From contig NC_088779.1 of the NCBI RefSeq assembly GCF_954871325.1, positions 5,830,846 through 5,894,845 of the forward strand: a stretch of DNA of 64,000 nt, read 5' to 3'. The notes beneath the pieces are model-generated. The model did not search any database. It was not told the origin of the DNA and saw nothing but the letters and a program-made list of their open reading frames with translations. This DNA is from Gordionus sp. m RMFG-2023. Its lineage: Eukaryota > Nematomorpha > Gordioida > Chordodea > Parachordodidae. The position numbers were made by a program, and so were the translations under genes. This document shows positions 11,561 to 24,781 of this stretch, piece by piece. Within the stretch, counting starts at the first letter, position 1, and every line of letters begins with the position of its first letter.

Positions 11561-14500
11561 ACTGCATCGCACACTTTAACATTTTGCAGATTTACTGGTG
11601 GAGTTACTGTAAACAGTTTTAAATACGTTAACCACATGAAATAAGCCAACCTCTAAGGATATTTTAGAGGTTGTTTGGTACTACCAGACCAAAATTCTTA
11701 TATGCATCAATTAAGTTTTGGGCTTATTTATTTTATAAACATTTTAGCTGCAGTCCTTTGTGAATAATCGGATGCACTAAAGTTCGTGAAATAACAGTTT
11801 ATAGGGATTTGTTATTTTGTAGGGTTTCTTGGCTCAATAAGAGTGAAATTAAAAATTTCTATTCGAGATCTGGGGGTTTTCTGCTAATCCGGTAGCATCA
11901 ATTTTGCATTGAACCAAGGCTGGATAGGCTAGTCTGTTAGAAAATTCCTACAAAGTCTTTTGGATCCATAATTTTATTATTGTCTTTAAATTTTATCAAA
12001 CTCAAGTCATCTTTACTTAAAACCATATTGTCTTTTTATTAAATGTAAACAGCATTATTAGGATATTATATTTTTTAGGCAAAGTATGCAGCTAATAGAA
12101 ATTTATCTTTCATGTTGGAAACTTTCGAATTTTGTTGTTGCAATTTTGAATGTGCATAATTTGTCCGCTCGGCCCGAATTCATTTAAATATCGAAAAATT
12201 TAATTTTTTTTATTAATGCCTTGTTTCTTGCAAGAATTTTAAAATACATCAATTCATTTGATAAAATTTATTGTATCATTTTTAAAAATTTTAAATCGAC
12301 CCACTCCGAAATTTTTTAAAAATATTAGACTCGAGCCCAAATAAAAATAATTTTTTAAAATCCGGCCCCATAATTTGCAGATCTCTTATACAAAGTTTAT
12401 TGTAGCCTTACATAAGAACTATTTCTAATATATTTGTTATAGTTATGATTTTAATTAAGAGTTTTTTTTGTAAAATATTTAGATAAATATTTGACTCTCA
12501 AAAAATCCCCAAGAAAAAATGCCCATAAAAATATAACGTAATGAAATTGTATATTTTGCAGAGAACGCTTACATGTAGGAAGGATTTTAGGGTAAGTTAA
12601 GAGATAGGGAAAATAAAATAAACAATTTTTTTAGATCAAAAGGCAGAATAATTAATTGCAAGAAATACATGTCAAGGTTATTCTTATCAGACAACATTTT
12701 AAAACTTTATTTTATATAGGCTTTGGACTAAAGAATTATTAAAAACAGTTGATTCGTTATTTTTTAAATTATGATGCCTTAAAATAATTTATTTTCTTCA
12801 TGATTTTAAATAGATACACAAATTATTTGGATAATATTTATATATATAATATTCTGAAGAATTATATTTATGAACATCTAACGAGTTATATAGGTGTATT
12901 CTAGAAAATCATAGGTTGAATGTCAGTAACTAAAACATAGAATATATGATAATTGGTAGAGATGTCATTGATATATATTAATGGCAACTACAGACAACCG
13001 AGGGCTGCAAATATCTGGGTTTCACTCTATAAAGCATGATTTAAATGAAAATTGAAGGATTGTTTAAGATTGAGAAATTTATAGTGAAATACTTTAACAA
13101 AAAAATTCCACGCAAATTAGGCTAAGATATACAGTTCTATATTAAAAGTAAGTATCCAATATAGAGAAACATGTCCAAGCAAAAAATAAGATGAGAAAAG
13201 CCTAAATAATGTATATGAGAATTGAAAATAATAGCTGGCATAAATTAAAAGGAATAATATTAGAAATATATGTTTATATATATATACTAAGATATTTAAA
13301 GGTAAAATTCATAAAAACACAAAAATCATCATAAATAGATTAATAATGTGGGTATGCGATTAGAAGATCTGATAACTATATCGAATACTAGGTCAAGAGT
13401 TGTGCATAAAATAATATTAAATACTTAAGGAGCTAATTACTTAAAAAGTTGAAAGCTAAAATAGAAAAAATATTAATTAAATGAATATCGCGCCAACCTA
13501 TAAATATTTTACGGGGTAGAGGTTGATTTTTCAAGGGAGAAAAAGAATCAGTTTTCACAATTATTTTTAATATAGATCTGCTCTTAAGTTGGAATAAAAA
13601 TTTTCATATTTTCATAATATATAAATAACATTATTATATTTTCAGAATTTTTTTATATTATTCAATCAAAATATATTCTATTTTTTTTATTCAAAACATT
13701 GTAGTAATTTGTTTCAAGAAGGAAATTAAATAAGCCTCCTGTTCTATGTAATAACAAATAAATTTATAAAATTTAATTTGGGTATATTCTAGTTTAAAAT
13801 TTTGTCATACATTTTCTAAAGGATATTTAATTTTTTCAATTATAAGAAATTTAATTTATTTTTTTAACAAAATTCTATGAATATTTGTAAATAAATTTAA
13901 AGTTCGATTTAGCTTTTAGAATTGGATGTTCCCTCTTTTCATTTTTAGTGTGTCTAAATTATATACTATCTGGGAACCACTTTAACGCTTTTCAATTATG
14001 ATTAATTTAACATAGTTTGAAATTATTTGATATTCTTAACTTTTATTACATAAACAGATTATACATTTAAAAAATCAAGTAGATATATATATTTATTAAT
14101 TACATTTTTTTCCATTTTTTTTAATGGATAATGTTTGATAATTGTTTATAACTAATTGACTCTCTGTGGTAAAAGGTTATGTTATGACATATTGCGCCTA
14201 GTATATTACTCTAATGCATTTTACGGAGTCATATCTAAAAACTCCAAGAGTCTCATTGACTTTTTGGATGAGCATGATTAACATGGATGGAAGCAGTTAG
14301 ATCTGTATATTTATTAAGATGTTATTTGACAGAGATACCAGGCCAGTTCTCGTTGAAATTATAGAAGATAGTAATTGTGTTTAAAAATATAATTTATTTT
14401 TGCTTGTTATAAATTATTTGTATATAAATTTAGTTTAAACCTCGTTTTAAATTAATTATTTCAATTATTATTTTTTATTTTTACCGTTCAGATTATCAAT

Positions 14501-15180
14501 TAATTGTTGATTTTTTTATTTAAAAAAAATATATATTGAGTATTGAATGTCGAAAAGCTAGTTTAAGACTTATATTATTTGTGATTTTACAGATTTTTCA
14601 GTAGTGTTCCTACAGTTTTAGAAAAATAATGTATCATTGCCAATGTTCTCCTCTGTATAAATGATAAATGGTCAAAATATAAAATTAATATATTAAGGCG
14701 TTCCGAGGTTTAAGTGGTAGTGATTGAAGAAATTTTTCGTGAAAACAAGTCTCTACAAGTATAATTCTAAACTAGAGGCCGTTCTTTAGCCTAGTGAGTT
14801 TTATTTTACCTGTGGATTTGTTGTTTTAGGTATTTCTACAGGTTCAAATGTTAAAGAGTGGTTGAAAGGACTATGAGAACATTTATTTACTATAGTGCTC
14901 ATGCCTACCTTCTAACTGCAATAAATATATGGTACCCTTTACTACGGGCATAGGCTACAGATGTGTATGATAATCATATTTGTTTTCGCATGGAGCCATT
15001 TGGGACCTGTATTGGGAAATAGTCATGTGATTGGTAGGAATAACATTTAGCCATTTATAAACAATATAATTAAGAATACATTGATTCTTGGTTAGTTCTT
15101 CGGATTGCCAGTTGGTTTAATTTTGTAGGTTATAGTCAGATATTTATGCTATTTTTATTATTAGCAAAATGATGAGAAAT
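11561..15180. other. AT-rich non-coding DNA
   Basis: A short hairpin (AACCTCTAA / TTTAGAGGTT) lies near 11,650-11,675 beside the mariner relic. From 12,150 to 12,380 there is a slightly GC-richer patch with GGCCCGA and CCGGCCCC. Neither could be tied to an element. No open frame of interest was seen. Confidence 0.4.
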
Positions 15181-15185
15181 CTAGA

Positions 15186-16190
15186 CATAATTTATATTTA
15201 ATCAGGTTAAGTAGCTCGGTGATGGTTGGCTTAGAATTTAGAATATATTTTTATTTAATACATTATAATTTCAATCTATTTTTTATAACAAACAAATTAG
15301 AAATGGGCCATTAAACTTTTTGGGAAATTTACAATTATATTGTTTGAATGATTAATAAATAATTTTGGTATAATAAAATTATTTTTACATGGTATAAAGG
15401 TGCTTGGTTAAATTGGGGTTTATTATTATAGTCTTCTTTTTTATTAAAAAATTGTGATTAACTAATATTGTCAACTATTTTATTTGAATCTTTTTAAAAT
15501 TGTGATTAACTAATATTGTCAACTATTTTTAAAATAATTATTCGATATCATAATAAAATATTGGGTCAGGATCAAATCAAATGTATTTGATTTTTTTTTA
15601 AAGTTATAATTCAATGAGATAATACTAAAAAAAATTATTTTACGATATATCAAAAAATATTATGTGTGCCAGATTATTAATAATTGATAAATAAAAATTT
15701 TTTCTTTAAATTTATATGTTCCATTGGTTATCTAAGCGTGCATTTTAATTTTGAGGCAGGACAGATAATCTCATTTTAAATCATATACAAAGTATATTAA
15801 AATTATAGTTTATTTAAAAAATTAATAAACTAACTATAAAGATATGCGGGATAAATATCAATTTCGTTAGACAATATATTGATATTTTTTCTCTACTTTG
15901 AGAGAATTAACCTGAGATTCCTTTAATGACTATAAATATAAAATGATTTCTAAAACGGATATACTCATTATGTGTGTAAACTAAGATTAACCCTCCCCCC
16001 CCCCTCCCGCAACCTCCAAGTTAGTGTATAAGATTTTAACAAAACACTTATGTCTATTTATTTATAGGACCCTAAGCTAGAAGATTAAAAATTGAAAGAT
16101 AGCCAATTATACATATTTGCGAATATTTTGTTGCAATGTATTAATTTCTAATCAATTTTATTGTTCCTTATAAGATTTATATACTAATCT
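15186..16190 (+). repeat. Dispersed repeat R, copy 1
   Basis: The block shares many ordered words with 18,450-20,110, among them GGGAAATTTAC, TTTTGGTATAA, GTGATT-ACTAATAT, TATTGATATTTTTTCTCTA, GTAAACTA and AAGATTAAAAATTGAA. Order and orientation are the same in both, so they are diverged copies of one sequence about 1.0-1.6 kb long. No coding potential was recognised. Copy 1 lacks the MITE present in copy 2. Confidence 0.6.
15447..15535 (+). repeat. 48-bp tandem duplication
   Basis: The string ATTGTGATTAACTAATATTG followed by TCAACTATTTT occurs twice, 48 bp apart. Looser versions of the same motif appear at the matching place in repeat R copy 2 (18,700-18,900). Confidence 0.8.
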
Positions 16191-16199
16191 AATTGGCAT

Positions 16200-18440
16200 A
16201 TTATAAGTTTTGTATTTGATTTAAATTATTTTCTTGAACTCACCTACCAATATAATAATTCTTAATCAAAAAACTTAATTTAAAGATTAAATTAGTGAAA
16301 TCCAAAATGATATAAATTTTCTTAAATTTATTCTCCCTAATCTTTAGTTTTTTAAATATCAGAAATTAAGACAATTATTGTTTTAAATTGGTAAAAATAT
16401 TGGCTACAGGGATTAGTTTTTATATATACATATATTTAAAAATCTCATTAGTTAAAAAAAAATCATAAGTGATTTTAGAAAAGTATCCAAAACAAATGTC
16501 AACCTTTCGTGTTAAAATGTTTAACAATTACTTTATACATTTAATATAACATAATATATGGCATTATTGTAAAATAAAACAATAATAATTATATTCAGAG
16601 TCGTTTCGCTTTTTATTATCTCATTCTATTTTCTTACAAAATTTTAGCAGGCATTTAATAGTTTCATATAAAATTCTTTTTATAATATTGTTATAAATTC
16701 TAAATTAATTTTCCCCGTATTATGACTTTAAACTGAAATTAAATTTAGTTCTCTTCTATTGTAAATATAATAGAAAACTTAATATTTTCAGGCCAAATTG
16801 ATTTTTGATAATTTAAAATTTGATATTTAAGATACAGCTTAAGACTTGTTCTAATTATTATTTTGCTTTTATATAATTTTCCTTCTAGCATTATGCCGAC
16901 TTTTTTTACTTTGTCTGAAATATTTATCTTCAAACTATTTACCAAACGCTGAAGCAATAAAGAAATGTGAAATATATAATAATTATCAGCATAAATTTCT
17001 GAGATAATGCTTCCAGATGTTTGGCTAACTTTATGGTTAAGCAGGTATTTTTTTTTATTGGCTGGCGAAATCGATTAAAGGATTAATAAGGCAACCAGAT
17101 AATTAGAACTTCTACATTCACCGTTCTTGCCTAAATTATACCAATAATTTTAATCTTTAAACTAACTACCAAAGAAAATAATTCAATAAAATATACTAAT
17201 AATGCCCTAATTAATAGTTTAGTATAAGTTTCAGAATTAGTGTTTCTTAAAGTTTGGCTCACTTAATGCTTAGAGCCTGTCGTCATAGTATTCATTTTAT
17301 TTATAACTGTTTCTTTTCGGGGTTATCATATTTGAGTGAGGAATTGAAAGTCAGGTATTATATTAACGCATGCCAGATTATATTTTTTTATATTTTCCAT
17401 TATAGCACGATGTCTATTTTGACAATTTTCTTTTTTCTTTACACAGTCTACCAAACGGATTTTAATATACAATTATGATCTAAAAACATTGATAAAATTT
17501 ACTGAATAACTCTCAGTCACTATTTATTCAAGTTGGCCAAAATATTGTTACTAATATTTTCTTTTATAATATACTATCATGGTTAAAGAAAGACCTTAAT
17601 AAAGGATAAAACATTGTCATATTTTTGAATAAGGGATTATTTAGCCAAAAATAATGGAGATTATATAAACACCGCGGAAAAATCATTATATAATATTTTT
17701 TTTTATAGTAGGGAGTAGGCCGAAGACCGGTAAATAAGGGGTTTAAAAAACACTGTAGCCCTTCCCCTTCCTGGATAATCCAGGCTACGCTTAGTATTAC
17801 TATAATATAAATACAAAAAGTATATTTTAAGTATTCGCGTTACTACCCAACACTGGCTAAAGATTTTTGAGAGATTGAAGAGAAATGAAATTTGATAAAG
17901 AGTATATAAAGGTAAAATTTAAAATTATAGAGAATCTTTTGGCCCAAGGAGAGGATGTTTCTTTATTGTGAATTTGTTGTCAATGTTATTGAGTACTACT
18001 ACAAGTTTATGTGTTGAAGGAATAAGAGATGCCAAAAGGGCCCAAAACATTTATTACAAGATGGCAAATATATGTCTCTTTTATCTACAATGTAATGGAA
18101 AATAATTTAGCGAGAAATAAATCCCTCCAAGGACAAGAAAATTTGAGAATCGATTGCCAGTAACCCCTAATATAGGAAGTATTTCTTCCACCCCTATGAT
18201 AGGGGCTAAAAATCTATATTTAGTATGCTTTTTAGGTTTATCTTGATCATTGATTCTAATAATGATAGATCGAGATAGCTAAACATTATTGGTAATTTTA
18301 GGGATATATTATATAAAAAGTTGTTATTGAAAAAAATGATGAAAAAGTAAGGCTTTATATTTTATTGTCTCTCTAAATTTATTTAGGATTAAGAAACTAA
18401 TTTCTCAATGAATGATATAAAGTGAGCAAGGTATTATTAT
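16200..18440. other. AT-rich non-coding DNA
   Basis: No recognised gene. A GC-richer patch at 17,700-17,800 contains CCTGGATAATCCAGG followed by CTACGC, reminiscent of hAT-like element ends, but no partner end was found. Region 17,950-18,080 has weak coding-like composition that I cannot assign. Confidence 0.4.
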
Positions 18441-18723
18441 TTATGGATAGACTGTAGCAGAGGATTATAGTCAGAAGGGGAGCACAATTCACATTTTTTT
18501 AAGTTTAGTGATAGGGTGGTGATTAAAATAAATTTTTTTTATTTTATACATTATATTCTTAATGTATATTTATGACAACAAGCAGAAATGGTTAAAAAAT
18601 CTTATTTGGGAAATTTACGATTAAATTAATTAAATTTTGGTATAAAGGTATTTAACATTGTATTTCGTTAATATGGTCATTTTTTAACTTTTTAATAACT
18701 GTGATTTGCTAATATATGCATTT

Positions 18724-18825
18724 TTTCTATATTTTTGAAAATTGATATTTTCTATTTTTTTGAAAATTGATATTTTCTATTTTTTTGAAAATTGATATTT
18801 TCTATTTTTTTCAAAATTGATATTT
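18724..18825. repeat. 25-bp minisatellite, four units
   Basis: The unit GAAAATTGATATTTTCTA plus a T run repeats with a period of exactly 25 bp at 18,737, 18,762, 18,787 and 18,812. The last unit has one substitution (CAAAATTG). Confidence 0.9.
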
Positions 18826-19742
18826 ACTAATATTGAATATTATTATTTAAATAATTGTGATTATCTAATAATGTCAATTTTAAATAATTATAACTAATAT
18901 TGCCAATTCTAATAATTATGATTTACATTTTTCATTTAGAAATTTTTCTAATTATAATAAAATTTTAAGTTGAGCAGCAAATCAGATATCTACTTAGTTG
19001 AATTTTTAAGTGTGTACCAACAAGAAAAAAAAAATTAAAGCTATATAAAAAAAATATAAAATCCTAGATTATTATTAATCCGTTTTGTACTTTCATATTT
19101 TTTTATAATTAATATCATTTTATTGATATTTATATGATGCCAAAATTTATTGTTAAAATTCTGACTGTTTGGAGGCAAAGCAGAAAATCTTTTTTAAATA
19201 ATTGTATATTATAATAACTTTTATAAATTAATATCTCAATATCATAGAAAATATGATATAAAATCTATATTCTATATCTTAGACCTATTTTAAGTTTAAT
19301 ATATTAAAATCAGTTTTAGTCCAAAATAATCCTTCACATTGAAATTATAGCATCTTAAAAAGTTCTGGTTAACAAAAATTATGAAATATCTTGTGATATT
19401 TCAAAAATTATATCCATCAAATCTAAACCAAACTAAAATATTAAATAATTTTATTTTTAATTTAATTTTAAAAAATATGAGGTTTATTTAATCCCTACTG
19501 AATAACGAAGGATTGAACTATATGGATATGGTGGATATGTTAATTTCCGTTATACACTGTATTGATATTTTTTCTCTATTTATAAATAATGGTCTAAGTA
19601 GTTCTATTTAAAAAATTAAGAACGACCCCTTCCCTTTCACCCATTGTTACAGAATCGGATTATTGAATATATAAAATAATCTAATTTAAAACGGATACTG
19701 ACAGTTTCTGTAAACTATTAGATTATCTCCTGGAGTTCCATG

Positions 19743-19959
19743 TAGTGTTGTTAAACGGCTAGTTTTGAGCCGATTTTTTTAAAGGGCTAGCTCAATATTG
19801 TAGCCAGAAAAATATTGCTAAAGCCTCGAAATTTCGATAATATATGGCTAGACTTTTGTTCCTTCTGGCAAAATTTTCAGGCTTGCGTAATATTCTTCAG
19901 GGAAATATTCATTAGCCGTTTTTAAAAATTGGCTCAAAACGAGCCGTTTAATAACACTA
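19743..19959. mobile_element. hAT MITE, 217 bp, with perfect 8-bp target duplication
   Basis: Terminal inverted repeats begin TAGTGTTGTTAAACGGC on the left and TAGTGTTATTAAACGGC on the right; the similarity continues inward (TTTTGAGCC). GTTCCATG flanks the element on both sides (19,735-19,742 and 19,960-19,967). An 8-bp duplication is diagnostic of the hAT superfamily among elements of this size. There is no coding capacity, so it depends on transposase in trans. Two further copies lie at 30,647 and 33,047. Confidence 0.92.
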
Positions 19960-20114
19960 GTTCCATGTGAAATTTAGATATTGCTATACATACCCTATAT
20001 AGAGGGGCTTAAGCTAAACGATTAAAAATTGAATGTATCTAATTATTTATTTGCGCGTAATTTAATTATTTTATTAGAAAATTTAACACAATTCATAAAC
20101 ATTTTATAGAATAG

Positions 20115-20580
20115 TTTTCAAGTATAAAAAATTACTGATGCAAGATGAATCGCATTCGCCCCCTAAACGTTGTAGGTACAACAGAGCTACGCTAGGTATT
20201 TCTCATTTCTATCTAATTGTATTTTTTTATCAGGAAAAAAATATGAAAAGTCCTTTACACGTTTGTGGGCAAGCCGTACGTATTTGTAAGCACAATAGTC
20301 CAAGGACTATCATTTAAACGTCTCTAGACTGATTAAGAGGGAAACCAGACAGGGGGATGTCTGACTTAAATTTAATGTTTAATTAGTCGGAGTTAAAGAT
20401 ATGATCACTATAAAAGAAATGTACCTGTAATCTTGTTGAAGGTATTTAAGTATTTGTAAAGGAGAATGATTAGAGTTATGGAATAGATAGATATTATTTT
20501 AGATAACTTGTTTTAATCTTAAAAATCTTTTATATAGATTTTTTATTATATTTTATTTATGAATTGTTTCCATGTTCAAG
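20115..20580. other. Unassigned intergenic DNA
   Basis: Slightly less AT-rich than its flanks, without an open frame or a repeat that I can place. Confidence 0.4.
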
Positions 20581-20589
20581 CCTACAACA

Positions 20590-21190
20590 TCTTTCAATAC
20601 TCGGTAAAACCAAAGTGTCTTGTTCTACTGTGCGACTTTCCCTTACAGGTAACGAAGCATGTTATAGCGTCATGGACTAAATCGCAGTTGGGGTTTCTCA
20701 GTATATGAGCTCTAGGAAATTGAATGCGTTTTTTCTTTAATGTGATGTAGGTTGGTAGGATAAAAAACACCATTTTTAATACTTAAGACTTTATTGTTAA
20801 ACGTCTGAAGTTTCATGTTGTCGACTTTGCTAATTTCCCAAGTTTTATAGAAGTATAACAAGGAATGAGAATAGAATTAAATATTAGCAGTATTGTGAAG
20901 GCCGGTATCTCCCTTGTCTTCTAAAGCTTGAAGTACTTATACAAGGCTAAACTAGAATTTTTTATCCTTAATATGAGCCCTTCCTTACAGCCACCTGTAT
21001 TGTCTAGGGTAATCTCGAGATAATTAATTTTTATGACTACCTTAATCACTTCAGGCCCAATATCAATATTCTCTATGTGAGGTGTGCGAATCGCTAAAAG
21101 AATCATGGTCTTGTTAAATTTTATTTCCAGCCCAACTTTTAAACTTACAGATTTTAGTAAGTGGATAAGATTAAGTATCTTCCAGATCTA
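20590..21190 (-). pseudogene. LINE RT C-terminal relic (jockey/RTE-like family)
   Basis: The minus strand reads VGLEIKFNKTMILLAI, then INYLEITLDNTGGCKEG and LILRIKNSSLALYKYF, followed by FNSILIPCYTS and HILRNPNCDL. LINE proteins of the endonuclease-RT type have this order after the catalytic palm: GLxINxxKTK, a YLGS-like strand, a helix RIxxAxxAxxKL, a LIxPxxLYG strand, and GHxxRNP near the end. The YLGS position reads YLEI here. Stops and frame changes are frequent, so it is old. Start and end are approximate, and the catalytic part was not found. It is a different family from the elements at 42-45 kb and 53-58 kb. Confidence 0.6.
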
Positions 21191-21966
21191 ATCATAAAAA
21201 AAATAATAAACACTTTCTATCCTCCCCAAACGAAATGTTTTTTATCATAATTTGTGGAATTATAAATTTGATATTTATGTTTATTTAGGTTTCTAAAAAT
21301 TATTCTATCTATTTAATATTTTAATAGAATATATGACGACGCAATTATCGATATCTATCTATAAGATTAAGTAATGCTAATTTTAATCAGAGCTATTTCC
21401 CGATTGTTCACTTATTCCATAATATTAACTGGCATATCAAGTACGTATATCTTCTGATGGTGATGTTATTATTATAAGAAAAAAAATGGGCAAGTTGAAA
21501 AAATTTTAAAAATTACCAAAATAATACAAACTATTCTCCTACTCACCCCATCTTCTTCAATTTTGTTCGATAACGATAATATCAAAACTTTCTATCCCTT
21601 TCCAATATTGGTTTCCTAGGTGGGGTTATAATATAATATCTTTATATGGGCTTATATTAAAGCGATTTAAATTAATTTTATAATATATATTTTAAAATAA
21701 TAAAAGGATAAATAAATTAACTTCTGAATTAAATTTAGTCATTTCTTATAAGAGTGAGTCCATATTCAATGTTGTTAAACGCTTTTAAAGTAGCGTATCG
21801 CTACCGCTATTTTATAAAAAGCGGGTTATCTCTACTGCTATCGTTTTCAAATGAGTAGCGCGGTACTTTTTACGCCATTTTGATTTTTTTTAAAAATATA
21901 TTTTACATAACTTTATTTCCACAAATAAAATATTGGTATAAATACATGACTCTAATTTGTTACATA

Positions 21967-22446
21967 TTATTTAATATTGCACTTTAATAATAATAACATT
22001 TTGGTACTGTCATCCCCATGTTTAGAGCGACGATCAGAAAGTATAAGCTTTGCCATGCTAAATAATCGTTCAGCATTAGCACTTGAGGGCAACGCAATAT
22101 TAAATCTAATAAACACACTTTTTATATAAAAAAATCATCAAAGATATTTAAATGAGTATTTTTAGATTTAAAAAAAGCATCTAGAGGTTCAATAATATTA
22201 CTATTATTATTTATTTCAAAAAAATCGTCTACGAAAGGCCGCGGTTTCGATCTTGCTATAGTATTAGTATCGTGGTTATGCATGGCATTTTTTAACGTTA
22301 CCATCAGCCTATCAAGTTGCCCTTTAGATAGTCAAATTAATGTATGGCCATTTTAACTTGAAACTAGGATGAACGAGAGCAGCTATTACATTATCATCAT
22401 CACAGATCTGGTAATCTAATTTATATAACGCGATTGTATTAATTAT
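21967..22446 (-). pseudogene. hAT transposase, C-terminal dimerisation region
   Basis: The minus strand reads DDDNVIAALVHPSFKLKW, an hAT hallmark (AAxxHPxFKLxW), and later FNIALPSSNAERLFSMAK, LILSDRRS and LLLLKCNIK before a TAA at 21,967-21,969. The PSS-AERLFS motif and the LLLLK helix form the dimerisation domain of hAT transposases. One in-frame TAA (22,122-22,124) and one frame change near 22,320 break it; otherwise it is well kept, which suggests moderate age. The TIR begins about 200 bp further left. It is related to, but distinct from, the transposase at 34.4-36.4 kb. Confidence 0.85.
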
Positions 22447-22719
22447 AAAATAAGAAGAATACCTTTTTAATTTTCAAAATTTATATTTATCTGAGATATA
22501 GATTCATTTCTAAAAAAATATCAAAATAACACTAAATTATGGTAAATAAAGATTTGAAAAATATAATAATTATACACAAGGTAATTAATAATATATTAAT
22601 TTTGAATTTTTAATAATACTATATATATATTAATATTATAGATTGTGTTGTAAATTAAGCCAATTTAAATTATGGCTCATCAAACAATAAATCATTCATT
22701 TTATAATTGTATAATAGAA

Positions 22720-22935
22720 AATAAAAATAAAGTTTTGACCTTTTCTCAATGCCTTTTAGCATAGACTCTACCAGTGGTTGAAAAATTTTCTTGCATCGAA
22801 ACCGATTTCCAGTAGTAATTTTTTCTTCAAGATTAAAGCAATTTTTGATTTTGGGAAAAGATAATCTATATTTTTCTCATTTTCCTAAGAAATTTCGCTA
22901 TCTTCAACAATCTCACACATTTTTAATAACTTATA
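22720..22935 (-). pseudogene. hAT transposase, middle part
   Basis: The minus strand reads CEIVEDSEIS, ENEKNIDYLFPKSK, then TGNRFRCKKIFQPLVESML and KGIEKRSKLYF. The stretch PLVESMLKGIEKR fits the helix that comes before the insertion domain in hAT transposases. It lies upstream of the C-terminal part in the same orientation; about 270 bp of AT-rich DNA separates them, possibly an intron. Interrupted by stops and a frame change. Confidence 0.5.
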
Positions 22936-23239
22936 ATGTATATTTTTAAATATAAATTTAAATTTCAAAATTAAATAAAATAAAAGGATTATAATTTTAG
23001 CTTTAAAAATATATTATAATAATTTTTAGATGTATTTATTATGTAAAATTGAAAATAGAATTGACATTTCCATTTTAAAATTTGAGCGCTTCGTTTTTTC
23101 CTCTTTGTTTTTTTATATAATATTTCTTTACCAATTTTTTTATTATTTTCCTTTACAAACAAAATATTTCATTAATTTTGGAAAAATTAGTAAAAACTGG
23201 ATAATGATTTTTTTTCTTTTCTCTAATTACGTAAAAAAA

Positions 23240-23840
23240 AGGTGGGAAAGAGGTGTGGATAAAAATATTAAAGGAATTACCAGCATGTTAAGACCTAATA
23301 ATAAAGTAGAAATGCAAGCCTCTTTGGGATTGGTAAAGTATTATCATGGAGAGGTTTGCTCAATAGTAACGTCATTATATCAAATGCTTAAGAAAGGAGA
23401 GAAACTTGATTGAAAAGATGAACAAGAACGGCTTTGAGGAGTTAAGGTAATAAAAAATTGGAACATTGGGTGTGGACGCGTCTAAAGGTGTAGGAGGAGC
23501 CTTATTGCATTGTTGATGAATTAGAGAGGCCGTTGATATTTTTCTCAGGGATATTTAGAGCTGCAGAGACCTAGTATTTCGTGATTGAGCAAGAAGCGCT
23601 AGCCGTTATTTTTAGATTAAAAAAATGTCGAAAATTTTTGAATGGTATTTATATGAATCATAAATCATTCCTGCATCTATTAAAAAGGATAGCAAAGAAT
23701 TAATACTATCGCCCAGACTACCTGTATGACTAATGCTAGTGGGCAGTTTTGATGTACAAGTTAAATATTGACAAGGAATTAAGTCATTATCATGAAAAAT
23801 AAAATTATTCTTATCATCGAAACCAAAATAATGATTAGAT
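23240..23840 (+). mobile_element. Ty3/gypsy pol fossil (RT end and RNase H)
   Basis: Translated stretches resemble the end of the reverse transcriptase and the RNase H region of Ty3/gypsy pol of the K02A2.6-like kind. No LTR, primer-binding site, gag or integrase was found next to it. It is a broken, partial and apparently old copy with several breaks, lying inside the hAT composite. Confidence 0.6.
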
Positions 23841-24119
23841 TCAGAACTGTTGTTAAATAAAATAGATCAAATAAATTATGATCACCTTGAAATGAAGATT
23901 AATAAATTTGTAATTTATGATTAGAAGTTTAATCAAAATTTGACAAATGAGCATTTCAAATTAAAAAATAAATATTTAAATTTTACATTCTGAATCACCA
24001 TCGAATTTACAATTTATTAAAATTAAAAAAAAATTAAATTTTTTTTTTTTAGTATTTAAGAAAACATAGGAATTTATATATTTTCTGAATCACCGTTAAA
24101 TTTGCAGTTTAATGATATA

Positions 24120-24640
24120 TATAGGTGTGCATTGGGAAAGTTTTAACCTGCCTCACGACAACCCATCTAAATGGGCGAGAGGATTAAAATTTTTAAAAAA
24201 TGGACTGGTGATTGATATTGGTTTAGACAAATATTTAAACAAGGGGTGAACGGGCGGGAAAAGGGAAACGCAAATTACAATTCTTATTTGATATTTTAAA
24301 TCCTTTAAACAATAAAATAAAATATGCTGATGATGTCGTCAAAGAAATTAATTAGGTAAAAATTATATCGAAAATTTGTTGGATTTGTCTTGTATGAAAG
24401 ATTATAACAACAACGTGTGTGAAAATCTTTATCCGTTTCCCCAAAAGCAAAGAGAATTCATTTAAAGATTATTAAATTATAAATGCAATGTTTGAAACAG
24501 ATAGCATCCATGTCAAAATTAAGCAACAACAGATGAGAAGATGTCGTTATATTCCTAACACAACAAAATATTTAAATCTTAAGCAAAGAGTTTTGTATAA
24601 TTTACCAAATTTTAGGCTATTTTCGTTTATTTTAAGCTTA
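24120..24640 (+). other. Coding-like relic, unassigned
   Basis: Composition is protein-like in places but I cannot assign a family. It lies between the gypsy fossil and the LINE copy and could belong to either flank or to the hAT composite. Confidence 0.25.
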
Positions 24641-24781
24641 CAATTTATTAACAGTTAATTAAAACAAATTAATTTTTTATTTATTTATTAAAAATTTGTG
24701 TTTAATTATTTAAAAATTATAATAACAAACTATAAAACTATATAAAATTACTAAATAAAAATAAATATATATACAAGTATC

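Larger units (their letters stand above)
18450..20110 (+). repeat. Dispersed repeat R, copy 2, with MITE inserted
   Basis: This is the diverged partner of 15,186-16,190, in the same orientation and about 3.3-3.8 kb away. It is longer because of a minisatellite (18,724-18,825), local expansions, and the MITE at 19,743-19,959. After the MITE the similarity resumes (CTAAACGATTAAAAATTGAA against CTAGAAGATTAAAAATTGAA). Confidence 0.6.

Noticed and set aside
15990-16010. C- and G-runs (also at about 8,497, 40,623, 42,630, 45,655, 56,767)
   Set aside because: Homopolymer slippage is enough; two of them are simply the same site in duplicated block P.
17254-17478. 74-codon plus-strand frame, hydrophobic
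   Set aside because: Phe- and Ile-rich by base composition; no motif or conserved neighbour supports it.
17700-17800. GC-richer patch with CCTGGATAATCCAGG, like an hAT end
   Set aside because: No inverted partner within several kilobases and no target duplication.
18724-18825. Regular 25-bp repeats as a possible CRISPR-like array
   Set aside because: The units are contiguous without spacers and the genome is eukaryotic; this is a minisatellite.
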